Shown piece by piece: positions 27,534-37,907 of a stretch of 64,000 nt of DNA. Positions within the stretch are counted from its first letter, which is position 1; each line of letters opens with the position of its first letter. A program made the position numbers and the translations under genes. The notes beneath the pieces are model-generated. The model worked only from the letters and a program-made list of their open reading frames with translations. It had not been told where the DNA came from and ran no database searches. This DNA comes from JAVJRN01 sp040218415 (GTDB lineage: Bacteria > Bacteroidota > Bacteroidia > Cytophagales > Cyclobacteriaceae): NCBI GenBank assembly GCA_040218415.1, contig JAVJRN010000010.1:62001-126000 (forward strand), written 5' to 3'.

Positions 27534-29426
27534 ATGCGAAGAATACTTTTTTTGGTGCTTTTTATCATAGCACATCTTGGCTTTAGTCAAACTCGATTTG
27601 ATATTTCGTCTGAGTCAGAATTTTATGATGCACGTAACCAAGCCAATGCTGGTGATTCGGTAGTATGGGAAGCTGGCCTTTACAAAGATGTTTTTATGGT
27701 CATTAATGTTAAAGGCCTGGTTGTTATCGCCGATAGTCCAGGTTCAGTTATTTTCAGCGGAGGCTCTAAGGTGGAAATAGAAGCCGATGAAGTGGTTCTC
27801 TCCGGGTTTCAATTCGTAGGTGGTGATATAGGTTCAGATCATGTGATTAGTAACTGGGGGAGCGACGTGCTTATTACCCAAATCAACATACAGAGTTATG
27901 AGTGTTATAAATACTTAATTGTTGATGAAGATTCTCGTAGAACAACGATCAGCCATAGTAATTTTGAGAATCGGGTGACTGTAGCCGATCAAAACATCTT
28001 ATCTATCCTGGTAGATAATGAGCCCGGTTACCATAAAATTCAATACTGTTCATTTAGAAATTTTCCTGGTAATGGTAATGATGAGGGGGTCGAGCCCATT
28101 CGAATAGGAGTTAGCAGCCAGGGACATTTGGACAGTCGAACTGTTGTTGAATATTGCTATTTTGAAAACTGTGACGGAGATGGAGAGATTATCTCCAATA
28201 AAGCGACACAAAATGTAATTAGATACAATACGTTTATCAATAATACTAAAGCTGAACTCGTATTGCGACATGGAGATGAGGCTGTCGTTTATGGTAATTT
28301 TTTTCTGGACAACATGGGAGGAGTCAGAGTACGTGAAGGACAAAATCATTTCATCTACAATAACTACTTTTCTGGAATAACTCGTCGAGCCATCTTCTTG
28401 CAAAACGAAGCGTCTGACCCTTTAGATTCCATTCATATCTACTTCAATACCATCGTCGATTCTGAGGAGGTAAAATTGAATGATTCTGGTAGCAATCCAC
28501 CTCGGAACGTTTTTTTGGCTAATAATATATTTGCTAATCCTAGAAATTCCTTATTTAATAGTCCCACTGGAAATGAGCAATGGTTAGGCAACATAGCATT
28601 CGGAAACCTTGGCATGGAGGCCACACCTGGTCTAATTATTTCAGACCCACAACTTATTGAAAATAATAGTGGATATTTCCAGATTATATCAGAAAGCCCA
28701 GCCATTGATGCCTCTGTTTCTGGATTCCCTCCGATTCCCTCTTATGAGGGGTTGGAATTTGACGACTTGAAACTGGATCTTATGAAGCAATCTAGACCTG
28801 AGGAGATAGGTCAAAAGGATATTGGAGCTTCCGAATTTCCGAATAATTCTGATGTACAGCCTCATGCTACATCGTTCAACACCGGCCCTTCATATACTAA
28901 CGATCCGGAAAACAAGTTTTCAATCTCTACCTCTGTAGTTGGTGAAGGAAGCGTGGTAATATCTCCTGAAAAGGATCTTTATGCCTTTGGAGAGATTATT
29001 ACAATTAGACCAGTTCCAGCTGAGGGCTTTCAGTTTTCCAAGTGGAGTGGTGATAAGATCGGGAGTGATAATCCGAAGAGCATCGGGATCGTTGAGAGTT
29101 TGAACGTTGTTGCAGAGTTTTCGCTGATTCCAGAGACACCAGCACCACTTGATTTAAAGAATGATGATTTTATCGAAGTATTTCCTAACCCAACAAGTCA
29201 CCGCTTAGGGCTATCACTTCCTACAGGTTTTCCTTCTCAGATTGATGCGCGGATTCATGATATCAACGGTAAAATAGTGATGTCGCAAAATTTTCTAGTA
29301 ACAGATCAATACCTGCAAATGGATATTTCTAAACTTTCATCAGGCATTTATCTTTTGACCATTCTAAATGTACCGTCTGATTTATTTCCGTCTGGTACGC
29401 CAGTTTTTAGAATTGTCAAGGATTAA
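27534..29426 (+). CDS. PL6-family alginate lyase with InlB-like repeat and T9SS domain
   Basis: The frame is open from 27447, but the ATG at 27534 gives a clean signal peptide (MRRILFLVLFIIAHLGFSQ), so I choose it (630 residues). The parallel beta-helix of the chondroitinase-B/PL6 type (about 20-400) has catalytic Lys223 in EIISNKATQN and Arg245 in ELVLRHG, with one residue more between them than in the other two PL6 proteins here. A divergent InlB-type repeat follows (about 463-530; GEGSVVISPEKDLYAFGE), then a T9SS sorting domain (about 545-630; EVFPNPTSHRLGL). It is secreted or cell-surface attached and cleaves alginate by beta-elimination. Confidence 0.9.
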   Translation: MRRILFLVLFIIAHLGFSQTRFDISSESEFYDARNQANAGDSVVWEAGLYKDVFMVINVKGLVVIADSPGSVIFSGGSKVEIEADEVVLSGFQFVGGDIGSDHVISNWGSDVLITQINIQSYECYKYLIVDEDSRRTTISHSNFENRVTVADQNILSILVDNEPGYHKIQYCSFRNFPGNGNDEGVEPIRIGVSSQGHLDSRTVVEYCYFENCDGDGEIISNKATQNVIRYNTFINNTKAELVLRHGDEAVVYGNFFLDNMGGVRVREGQNHFIYNNYFSGITRRAIFLQNEASDPLDSIHIYFNTIVDSEEVKLNDSGSNPPRNVFLANNIFANPRNSLFNSPTGNEQWLGNIAFGNLGMEATPGLIISDPQLIENNSGYFQIISESPAIDASVSGFPPIPSYEGLEFDDLKLDLMKQSRPEEIGQKDIGASEFPNNSDVQPHATSFNTGPSYTNDPENKFSISTSVVGEGSVVISPEKDLYAFGEIITIRPVPAEGFQFSKWSGDKIGSDNPKSIGIVESLNVVAEFSLIPETPAPLDLKNDDFIEVFPNPTSHRLGLSLPTGFPSQIDARIHDINGKIVMSQNFLVTDQYLQMDISKLSSGIYLLTILNVPSDLFPSGTPVFRIVKD

Positions 29427-29527
29427 TTTGACAAAAAAGGGAAGGTTATATGAGGCTATCATAGTATGATTTTATCAGAGATAAACATAAGCACAGCTTA
29501 GTATTCAAACCAAGACATTATCCAATT

Positions 29528-30739
29528 ATGCTTAGCTCGTATAAAATTTTAAGGTGCCTAATGATCCGTTTAAATATAATGGTGTACTTTTTTTTAATCT
29601 TTTGTGGATGTAAAAACTCCGATAATCAAAATTCAATCTCCAATAAGCCCAATCACAAAAACACACTCGAGGCACGTTTCCCGTACTTATTAAAATACCC
29701 AGCCAGTTCTTCAGGTTTTCCAAGAAGTATGGAGCCTGATGGAAGTATAAGAGGCGTCAAGTCAACTGACTGGACTTCTGGATTCTACCCAGGAAGCCTA
29801 CTTTACCTATATAGAATTACAGAAAGTGAAGCTTACTTAGACAGTGCTAAGAAATGGCTCCCATTTATTGCTCCAGAGCAAACCAATGATCGGACGCATG
29901 ACATGGGCTTCAAAGTCTATTGCAGCATTGGTAATGCGAACGAAATAACACCTAATGAAGAATGGCAGAAAATCATTGTGAAAAGTGCTGAGACGTTAAG
30001 TACTCGATTCAATAAAAATACTGGCTGCATTAAATCATGGGATTTTGGTGGAGATCGTTGGAAATATCCAGTCATCATTGATAATATGATGAATCTCGAA
30101 CTTTTATTCGAAGCGAGTAAAATATCTGGGAATAATTTATTCTATGACATTGCAGTTTCGCATGCAATCAAAACCATGGAAAACCATTTTCGAGAAGACA
30201 ATAGCTCATATCATGTGGTGGATTATGACCCTGAGTCGGGAGAAGTGCTCCAGCGATTGACTCATCAAGGATTCGATGCAGAGTCTGTTTGGTCTAGAGG
30301 TCAAGCTTGGGGTCTTTATGGGTTTACTATGGTTTACAGATTCACGGAAGATTCACATTTCTTAGACAAGGCAATGGAGATTGCTGATTTCATTACGAAT
30401 CAGAACAATATGCCTGAAGACAGGATTCCATATTGGGACATGAAAGCCCCTAATATCCCAAATTCAATTCGTGATGCTTCCGCTGCTGCAGTCACTGCTT
30501 CCGCTCTTCTAGAGCTTGAATCATTTAAGAATGGAAAGGGATATGGTGATTATGCAAGAAGTATTCTGGAATCTTTGAGCAGTGAAGCCTACTTACTAGC
30601 TCCGAGCGTTGATGGCCCATTTATTCTTGATCATAGCACGGGTAATTATCCTGCTCAGGATGAACTAGACCTACCCATCAACTATGCCGACTACTATTTT
30701 CTAGAAGCCTTGTACAGATCCAAAACTGAACTGTTTTAA
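29528..30739 (+). CDS. GH88-family unsaturated glucuronyl hydrolase lipoprotein
   Basis: A 403-residue protein (392 if the ATG at 29561 is used). The short signal ends in a lipobox-like FCGC. The alpha6/alpha6 barrel shows GH88 marks: DWTSGFYPGSLLYLY, catalytic Asp125 in RTHDMGFKVY, Asp185 in VIIDNMMNLELL, SVWSRGQAWGLYGF, and DASAAAVTASALLEL. GH88 enzymes hydrate the double bond of 4,5-unsaturated glucuronyl residues left by other polysaccharide lyases. Alginate degradation does not need this step, since PL17 and KdgF cover it. The enzyme therefore points to a second uronate-containing substrate. GH2 follows 9 bp on. Confidence 0.92.
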   Translation: MLSSYKILRCLMIRLNIMVYFFLIFCGCKNSDNQNSISNKPNHKNTLEARFPYLLKYPASSSGFPRSMEPDGSIRGVKSTDWTSGFYPGSLLYLYRITESEAYLDSAKKWLPFIAPEQTNDRTHDMGFKVYCSIGNANEITPNEEWQKIIVKSAETLSTRFNKNTGCIKSWDFGGDRWKYPVIIDNMMNLELLFEASKISGNNLFYDIAVSHAIKTMENHFREDNSSYHVVDYDPESGEVLQRLTHQGFDAESVWSRGQAWGLYGFTMVYRFTEDSHFLDKAMEIADFITNQNNMPEDRIPYWDMKAPNIPNSIRDASAAAVTASALLELESFKNGKGYGDYARSILESLSSEAYLLAPSVDGPFILDHSTGNYPAQDELDLPINYADYYFLEALYRSKTELF

Positions 30740-30748
30740 TTAATAAAA

Positions 30749-33136
30749 ATGAATAGAATTTACCTCGTATACCAAGCTTTAGTACTTTTTGCAGTTGTCG
30801 CTGTTGGCCAAAATCATCAACGAACCATTTTTAATGATGGCTGGCAATACCTTGAAGAGCCTGTTCAGGATGTCGAAAAAGTTCTCAACACCGAAGGCTG
30901 GGAATATGTCGATCTACCTCATACGTGGAATGACGAAGATGTGATGGATCAGCGACCTGGGTACAGGCGCAACCAGAGCTGGTACTCAAAAACATTGACT
31001 CTTTCTGCAAAAGAAGAAGGCGTTAGACATTTTCTTTATTTCGAAGGATCGAACATCACTACGAGAGTTTATGTAAATCAAAAGTTGGTTAAGGATCACA
31101 TTGGTGGCTACCTCGGGTTTAGAGCTGAGTTGACCAATGAATTAAATGTAGGCGATAATCAAATTTTGGTGAGTGTGGACAATGGATATGACCGTCAGGT
31201 TATCCCCTCTCAAAAATCAGATTTCTTCATTTATGGAGGAATTGTAAGGGACGTTTGGCTTGAAAAATCTGGATCTTTGTTCATCGATCAAGTGCAAATA
31301 ACTACGCCACAAGTTTCAAACCAATCAGCAAAAGCAACAGTTCGAATTATCTTCGATGGCCAATCGAAAAAAGGGCAAAAAGTTTCACTAAATGTTCGTG
31401 ATCCAAGCGGAAAACTGGTGAACGAGAAGTCCATTGTTATCAAAGGAGATGAGCTTGAGTATTCTTTCAAATTGAATAGACCAATGCTTTGGGACATAAG
31501 CAACCCAAACCTTTATACCCTCGAGGCAAGCATAGAGGGTAGTGACAAGGTTACAGAAAAATATGGCTATCGTTGGTTTGAGTTTAAGGAGAATGGTCCA
31601 TTTTATCTGAATGGGAAACGACTCCTCCTGAGAGGTACACATAGGCACGAAGAATCTGCTGGCGTTGGCGCTGCACTTTCGAATGAAATGCATCGTCGCG
31701 ACATGGAGATGATTAAAGAGATGGGCGCCAATTTCGTACGGCTTGGTCATTACCCTCAGGATCCCGAAATTTACAAAGCTTGCAATGAACTAGGGATTTT
31801 GGTATGGGATGAACTTCCATGGTGTCGTGGCGGGCTAGGAAATGATGTTTGGAAAGACAATACTAAGCGCTTATTGTCAGAAATGATTAACCAAAATTTC
31901 AATCATCCAAGTATCATCATCTGGTCGTTGGGCAATGAAATCTATTGGCTTCCTGATTTTGAGGGTGGAGATGATGTGGAGCCGATCAACAGTTTCCTTT
32001 CGGAATTGAATGATATGGCGCATGCACTTGATCCGTCAAGAAAAACAGCCATCAGAAAATATTATGAAGGTTCAGATATTGTAGATGTATTCAGCCCGTC
32101 TATCTGGTCTGGATGGTATGCAGGCACATACGATGGCTATAAAAATGCCCTGGACAATTCATTGAAAAAATATCGTCACTTCCTACACATGGAGTATGGC
32201 GGCTCTAGTCTTACAGGTCGACATAAGGAAAATCCTATTTCAGGAGACGGTAAGATTGTTGCAAATGATTTTGAAGAGCCTATCAATCAATATGCAACTC
32301 AGAGCATCGCCAATATTGGAGACTGGAGCGAAAATTACATTGTCGATTTATTTGACTGGACGTTAAAAGTCGCCGAGACACATCCGGATTTCGCTGGATC
32401 AGCCCAGTGGGCATTTAAGGATTTTGGGACACCACTGAGACCAGAAAACGACATTCCTTACCTAAATCAAAAAGGTCTAGTCACCCGTGACGGCAAGCCT
32501 AAGGATGCATATTATGTCTTTAAAAGTTATTGGGCAGAGGATCCATTTGCCTACATCGAATCTCACACCTGGACAGAAAGATCAGGCCCTGAAGGTTTAG
32601 CTAGGTCGTTAAATGTTTATAGCAATTGTGAAGAAGTTCGACTCATAGCAAATGGACAAGACCTTGGACTGAAAAAGAAAGACATCAATTCGTTTCCTGC
32701 AAGTGGCTTGGTTTGGAACTACTCCTTCAATGAAGGTTTAAATAAATTGGTTGCAATTGGTTTTATTGACAACAACCAAGTAACTGTGGACAGTTTAGCT
32801 TTGAACTATAGCTTCAGGAAAAGCGAAAAGCCAAAGGAGATCCTGCTGTCCTCTGAGACCCTTCCCAATGGCCACTTGCTAATTACAGCTACGATGGTAG
32901 ACACAAAGGGTCAGCGCTGCTTGGACTATGAGGAACGCGTTTATTTTCAATGTTTGGAAGGCGGGGAATTGAATATTAATACGGGAACGAACAATGGGAG
33001 TGAAGTGATCAATATGGCAAATGGAAAAGCCATGATTGAATTGATTCCAGACGCGAAGGCCGATAAAATAGTCATGAGCGTGCTGAATCAAAATTTCAAA
33101 GGAACGTATCTTGAGGTGTCAATTCCAAAAAAATAG
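30749..33136 (+). CDS. GH2-family glycoside hydrolase (beta-galactosidase/glucuronidase type)
   Basis: A 795-residue protein with signal peptide (about 1-21, VVAVGQ). It has the GH2 layout: sugar-binding jelly-roll (about 25-180; VDLPHTWNDEDV), Ig-like domain (about 185-285), a TIM barrel (about 290-590) with acid/base Glu397 in IWSLGNEIYW and nucleophile Glu482 in LHMEYGGSS, and a C-terminal beta domain with NCEEVRLIANGQDLG typical of DUF4982-like ends. Family activities are beta-galactosidase, beta-mannosidase and beta-glucuronidase; which applies cannot be read. It is cotranscribed with GH88, so the two probably act in turn on the same oligosaccharide. Confidence 0.9.
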   Translation: MNRIYLVYQALVLFAVVAVGQNHQRTIFNDGWQYLEEPVQDVEKVLNTEGWEYVDLPHTWNDEDVMDQRPGYRRNQSWYSKTLTLSAKEEGVRHFLYFEGSNITTRVYVNQKLVKDHIGGYLGFRAELTNELNVGDNQILVSVDNGYDRQVIPSQKSDFFIYGGIVRDVWLEKSGSLFIDQVQITTPQVSNQSAKATVRIIFDGQSKKGQKVSLNVRDPSGKLVNEKSIVIKGDELEYSFKLNRPMLWDISNPNLYTLEASIEGSDKVTEKYGYRWFEFKENGPFYLNGKRLLLRGTHRHEESAGVGAALSNEMHRRDMEMIKEMGANFVRLGHYPQDPEIYKACNELGILVWDELPWCRGGLGNDVWKDNTKRLLSEMINQNFNHPSIIIWSLGNEIYWLPDFEGGDDVEPINSFLSELNDMAHALDPSRKTAIRKYYEGSDIVDVFSPSIWSGWYAGTYDGYKNALDNSLKKYRHFLHMEYGGSSLTGRHKENPISGDGKIVANDFEEPINQYATQSIANIGDWSENYIVDLFDWTLKVAETHPDFAGSAQWAFKDFGTPLRPENDIPYLNQKGLVTRDGKPKDAYYVFKSYWAEDPFAYIESHTWTERSGPEGLARSLNVYSNCEEVRLIANGQDLGLKKKDINSFPASGLVWNYSFNEGLNKLVAIGFIDNNQVTVDSLALNYSFRKSEKPKEILLSSETLPNGHLLITATMVDTKGQRCLDYEERVYFQCLEGGELNINTGTNNGSEVINMANGKAMIELIPDAKADKIVMSVLNQNFKGTYLEVSIPKK

Positions 33137-33393
33137 AATCGAACGATAAAAGCGGGCGATTATTGATCTGGAATGATACTTTATCTTCCTGGAAAAGAGG
33201 AGTATCGTTTAGGCCAATCCCCATTATTTTTTATACAATTAATGAATAGTTTGTCTTAGACTTACAGGAATCACAGAGTTATGTGTTTAATTATCATAAA
33301 CAAGCCACTTTAAATAGATAATTTCAGATTCACTTGCTTGAAGATAAGAACAGAACGAAATAATATTTGATCCTAAAGAGGTGAAAATATAAC

Positions 33394-34611
33394 TCAATTT
33401 TCAAATTCCGATCCTTCGCCTCTTATTTTCAAGCCAAACGCCAAAGAAAAACGCCATTCTGAAACATAATGACGATCAAAAATGAATCCGGATTCCGCTA
33501 CCGGTCTTCTAATGGAATACTGAACCATTAATTTTGCATAATTGGATCCAATGTTACGTCTCAAACCAGCTCCAGCGAAAGCGCCTAGGTGAACTTTTCT
33601 AAATCGCTGGTTTTCAGTGAAGGTAATATTCCCTACGAGATAGTCTACGTTCAAAGCGTAGGATGGCTCAATTCCGGTCATGAAAAAAGGCTTGATCCCT
33701 TTTAGTGGTAGGGTGTATTCCAAAGAAAGAGGTAAACCAATGGTTGCATAATTGGCTTTCAGTAAGATAAATCTGTTGTGAAGTTTGTGATTGTAGATGG
33801 CATCAAAGGAGTTCTTGGTATAATTAAGTCCTATACTCCAAGTCCATAAATAGTGTACTCGGAAAGGAGTCATTCTAAAATTAACGCCTAAAATTGCAGA
33901 CTGATCCCTGGCTTTTTCTTTGTGTTCCCGGAGGCCTTGACTTGAAAACCGAACACCAACGATAGGCTCGACGAAAATCAAATTTTTTCTTTTCCTGCCA
34001 AAAAGTGTACAATCCCAATCGCATGTATTCTCGTGATAGTCCTTAGTGATTTTAATAAGCCCTTCATGAGTGAAGGCAGTGTTTTGGATCTTTTCAATAG
34101 TTTCAGGACTGTCGCGAAAAGTAGACATCAGAATTCTCCGATATTGGTTACTCTTCCCACTATAGCTTACTTGGTCTCCAAAATAGCCTTCTTCTCGTTG
34201 AGTTACGATCTTTGTATCATTGCTAAGTCTTAACAATGAGCCATCCTCTCCTTCGAGGAAATAAAATGCTTCTCGAGGCAACTTGAGATAGAATAAATCT
34301 GAAATGCCATCGACTAAATACTCTAAAAAAACCGTTGAATGGGTTTCTCCTATGGTAACTTCTTTGCTGACATAGTACTTTTCATTACCGAGTCGATAGG
34401 ACTGAATTTCTTTTGGAGAGTAAACAATAATTTCTCCTTCTTCTGATGCTTTAAATACACATTCTTGTGAGTTATCTAAATTAGACCTCAGGTCAATATA
34501 ACCTCGTAAAGTATCTGTTGAATTCTCGATGACGTAACCCTTTCTGAAATCTTTCTGGCCGAATGCCATTGAAGTGGGGGAACACAATATCACAATAAGA
34601 ATGAGTCTCAT
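33394..34611 (-). CDS. Outer-membrane beta-barrel protein with N-terminal globular domain
   Basis: A 405-residue protein with signal peptide (about 1-19, SMAFGQ). The first ~200 residues are a soluble beta-rich domain (GYIDLRSNLDNSQECVFKA; REAFYFLEGEDGSLL). The last ~190 residues are amphipathic strands of an OmpA/PorT-like barrel (VEPIVGVRFSS; FMTGIEPSYALNV; VHLGAFAGAGLRRNIG). I cannot name a family. It is on the strand opposite to GH2 (convergent) and upstream of nothing in its own direction, so it seems to be a monocistronic gene within the alginate locus. It might be a locus-specific surface protein or an unrelated resident. Confidence 0.65.
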   Translation of the reverse strand: MRLILIVILCSPTSMAFGQKDFRKGYVIENSTDTLRGYIDLRSNLDNSQECVFKASEEGEIIVYSPKEIQSYRLGNEKYYVSKEVTIGETHSTVFLEYLVDGISDLFYLKLPREAFYFLEGEDGSLLRLSNDTKIVTQREEGYFGDQVSYSGKSNQYRRILMSTFRDSPETIEKIQNTAFTHEGLIKITKDYHENTCDWDCTLFGRKRKNLIFVEPIVGVRFSSQGLREHKEKARDQSAILGVNFRMTPFRVHYLWTWSIGLNYTKNSFDAIYNHKLHNRFILLKANYATIGLPLSLEYTLPLKGIKPFFMTGIEPSYALNVDYLVGNITFTENQRFRKVHLGAFAGAGLRRNIGSNYAKLMVQYSIRRPVAESGFIFDRHYVSEWRFSLAFGLKIRGEGSEFEN

Positions 34612-34754
34612 TGTGTGTATAGGTAAATTGAAAGTAAGGGAATATTAACTTCCATCAAGTAGCAACAATATTTCAAACATACTGTAAGGTTAAAAGTCCG
34701 CCAAGACTTCAATGGGAATCAAGAGACGAATACAATCAAAATAATTTTTGAATA

Positions 34755-37700
34755 CTATCGTTTAATAAGTTTCAAAACATGAGGTTTTCCATTGCCTTCA
34801 AGTCGTACTAAATAAATACCTCTTTGAAGTTCACTCACATCGAGTGATAGCAATCCGTCAATTTTTCGCTGTTTGACTATTTTTCCTGATTGATCATAGA
34901 TCGATACTGTATGATAATTTTCCGTCCCAACAATCGTCACGATGGATATTGCAGGATTAGGAATGAGCCGAATATTGTTGCGAGAATCATCTGTCAAATT
35001 TAAAGGTCTGGTCACTATAACTTCTACTGATGCTGTAAAACCTCCGTCATCCGTAGTGACGGTAATTGTAGCTATGCCTTCTGATAGCGCGGTTATCAAA
35101 CCAGTGGCATTGACAGAGGCTATTGAACCATTGCTCGAACTGAAACTAACATCTTTAATTCTTGCATCGGATGGACTAACCGTAGGATTAAGTTGTTGAG
35201 ATTCCCCCTCTAAGATTTCGATAGTTGCAAGATCTAAGGATACTCCAGTGACTAATATATCTTCTCTCTCACCCTCTCCAAATACCCTTAGTTCAGAAAG
35301 GCTAACCCATGGTCCTGTATAACCATCCGCACCCGTTACGGTAATTCTTATAAACCTTGCTTCAACATCTTCTACTGCATCAATAATTGGTGCAATAACG
35401 GTACCTTGTGTTGAGTTGTTTGACCTATCTACAATCGTAGTATACGTTCCACTTTCAGTAAGCGAACCTTCAATGATGAACTGATAGGCTCGGTCGTCGT
35501 GGCATGTGACTTCCGTTTGTTTGATAGTAATGTCAGACCCCAAATCGATGGTAGCTGATTGAGGAAACTCTTCTACAGACCATCGTGTATCGGTATCTCC
35601 ATCTACAAGATGAGCGGAGACATTGGCTCCATCAGGCACTCCTGTACTAGTAATTGGCTGAAGCATAGCCCAGTTCATGCCCGTAGATGGAGCAAGGACG
35701 TGTACGGCTTTTGTGTCAGTAAATCCTCCCTCATCAGTCGTGACAGTGACTGTGGCACTACCTACTGAAATCCCAGTGACTAAGCCACTTTCACTTACTG
35801 TAGCAACACTTGTATTATCAGATTCAAAAACAACATTTTTGTTGGTTGCCTCAGAAGGTGAGATGGCGGCTTCTAACTGAAGGGTTCCACCAACCGTGAT
35901 CGCCCCAACCTCAGCTAAGTTCACTCCAGTTACGTCCACCTGGACAGCTACCGAAATATCAACTCCTAGAGATGTTCTTGACGCACCTTCATTGTCGGTT
36001 GCCTTAGCAGATATAGTATAGTTTCCTTCAGCTGCTCCAGTCCATGTAAATGAATATGGAGCCGATGTGGCTTCTCCTAGTTTAGTCGAGCCTTCAAAGA
36101 ACTCAACTTTTGTAATTGTACCGTCAGAATCCTCTGCTTCAGCCGTAATCGTAATATCACTTCCTGGTTCGAAATTCGTATCATTCGAAGGAGATGCAAT
36201 AGATATGGATGGAAATCGGTTTTGTTGTGTGCCATCTTCCTCAAACAACTCATCAAAATGCGCGGTTGCCACACCATCATCCTGAAGATAAACGCCCGCT
36301 TTCCAATAACTTGGAAAAGTCCAAAAGGAGACATCCATATTCACTTTTTCTTCTCCATTGAAATCGACGATTATGTTACCATCTACCAATCGTATATCAC
36401 AGTTAAAATATCCTCCTGGGTCTTCTCCAAGGTCGAAATGGTCATTGGCCACTCCTCCGTCATCAGTTTTAATTACTGCCCAGATATGATTAGCAGGTGA
36501 TTTAGCTTGATGCTTGTAAATTCTTAATAATGGTTTATTTGGGCCACTTCCTGCGTTGGCATCATCATGAATTTGCAAAACGGTGACTTGATCACAGGTT
36601 TGTTCCACAATATCCAGTCGGGCATGCAAGGATCGATTATTTTGAGTCAGGTCCCAATTCGTTTCGTTACGGAGTTCTGTTCTTCTGCTATCACCCGTCT
36701 GATTGAAGCGCACCTTGTCACCATCTACCACATAGAAATACTCTGGATGACTATAACCATCGTTAAGTGCGTCCCGATCCCTTAGTGTGGAACTGGTGGG
36801 AGCCTGTAATTTACATTCCGCCATAAAAGGTTGAAACCTGGGAATGTCAGAAGGCGCATCATAGCCTGTTGGTGGAGAAGGAGTCGAGTGTGTTGCGTTC
36901 AAAGCAAAAAACGAAACTTGGGCATATTCGTCAGGATCTCCGGCATTGTTTTGATTGTAGTTTCCTGCTTTGAAGTACATCCAGTCATCAGCAAAGCCAC
37001 TATTAGTCATATCTACCTCTTGTACAACATCATCTTTACCTTCTCTCATGATAGTTACCGTTAAAGTATTGTAAACTACCTTAATTTCGTAGCTAAACTT
37101 TTCGCCCAAGGCAATTCCATCTGCTGGGTCTGGAGCATTATCGCTTCTACTACCGATCATTTCGTACCATTGCTCAGAACTTGTAGTAGGTTCATGTGCG
37201 AGATATATGGAACCCTTTGAGTTCCCAGGTAACTTTCGATAATACAATCTACAGGGTTCGTCATCAGAGGCATGAATTTGTCCGACGATAACACGTCCTA
37301 TCTTACGGTTTTCATCAGAAGACCTAGACACGTAATCCACGGCTACAGTAGCAGCCATCACTCCATCTACCCCTCCAGCTGCTTCTTGGTTTTCAATAGA
37401 GGAAGAAGAGAAAACCCAGTTATTTCCATTTATTCCTTGAGTACTTATGCTTTTATCACCTGCTCGGATCATTTCTCTCAGCTCATTTCTTGGATAGGTG
37501 CTGCCGCCAGTCATACCATCATTAGGACACCAAAATACCATGGCTCCAGTGTTAGGGTCAGTATAAAATTCACCATCCTTTACAAACCCGTTTGAGAGTA
37601 CTTCCTCATCTACTTCTTGTTGGTTTGGTCTGGTAAGCTTCCAATATGACAGATCAAAATTTCCGCTTGGGGGGAGCGTGGGGTCTAACTCTTGCGCCTT

Positions 37701-37811
37701 CATGTAATGGCCAGCTAAACTCCACACAAACAACAGCAATAGGAACCGAACATTAAGATATTTATGAGCAACATCAAATAAGCCTACGATCCAACATCTA
37801 GATACTTTCAT
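34755..37811 (-). CDS. Tandem PL7 alginate lyase with CBM32-like and T9SS domains
   Basis: The frame is open to 37982, inside the divergent gene; the ATG at 37811 gives a signal-like N-terminus (FLLLLFVWSLAGHYMKAQ), leaving 1018 residues. Two different PL7 (alginate_lyase2) domains follow. The first (about 50-305) has RNELRE (108-113), QIH (178-180) and YFKAGNYNQ (279-287). The second (about 325-530) has RTELR (377-381), QIH (412-414) and YWKAGVYLQ (502-510). Both keep the catalytic set. Then come an Ig-like domain (about 535-620), Big_2 (625-705), an F5/8-type C/CBM32-like domain (710-846), a second Big_2 (855-930) and a T9SS sorting domain (about 940-1018; LIPNPAISIVTIV). It is a secreted endo-acting alginate lyase. 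Confidence 0.92.
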   Translation of the reverse strand: MKVSRCWIVGLFDVAHKYLNVRFLLLLFVWSLAGHYMKAQELDPTLPPSGNFDLSYWKLTRPNQQEVDEEVLSNGFVKDGEFYTDPNTGAMVFWCPNDGMTGGSTYPRNELREMIRAGDKSISTQGINGNNWVFSSSSIENQEAAGGVDGVMAATVAVDYVSRSSDENRKIGRVIVGQIHASDDEPCRLYYRKLPGNSKGSIYLAHEPTTSSEQWYEMIGSRSDNAPDPADGIALGEKFSYEIKVVYNTLTVTIMREGKDDVVQEVDMTNSGFADDWMYFKAGNYNQNNAGDPDEYAQVSFFALNATHSTPSPPTGYDAPSDIPRFQPFMAECKLQAPTSSTLRDRDALNDGYSHPEYFYVVDGDKVRFNQTGDSRRTELRNETNWDLTQNNRSLHARLDIVEQTCDQVTVLQIHDDANAGSGPNKPLLRIYKHQAKSPANHIWAVIKTDDGGVANDHFDLGEDPGGYFNCDIRLVDGNIIVDFNGEEKVNMDVSFWTFPSYWKAGVYLQDDGVATAHFDELFEEDGTQQNRFPSISIASPSNDTNFEPGSDITITAEAEDSDGTITKVEFFEGSTKLGEATSAPYSFTWTGAAEGNYTISAKATDNEGASRTSLGVDISVAVQVDVTGVNLAEVGAITVGGTLQLEAAISPSEATNKNVVFESDNTSVATVSESGLVTGISVGSATVTVTTDEGGFTDTKAVHVLAPSTGMNWAMLQPITSTGVPDGANVSAHLVDGDTDTRWSVEEFPQSATIDLGSDITIKQTEVTCHDDRAYQFIIEGSLTESGTYTTIVDRSNNSTQGTVIAPIIDAVEDVEARFIRITVTGADGYTGPWVSLSELRVFGEGEREDILVTGVSLDLATIEILEGESQQLNPTVSPSDARIKDVSFSSSNGSIASVNATGLITALSEGIATITVTTDDGGFTASVEVIVTRPLNLTDDSRNNIRLIPNPAISIVTIVGTENYHTVSIYDQSGKIVKQRKIDGLLSLDVSELQRGIYLVRLEGNGKPHVLKLIKR

Positions 37812-37907
37812 AATGATAATTTTTAATAGCGTTCGAGTAAAATACCAAAATAGGTCATGATCATGGTTTCCCTTGTTTTTAATTAATTTTGAAAATGGTT
37901 GATTAAA

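Noticed and set aside
33173..33206. Possible terminator after GH2 (GATACT...AGTATC)
   Set aside because: Stem of only 6 bp with a long loop and no strong T-run; too weak to list.
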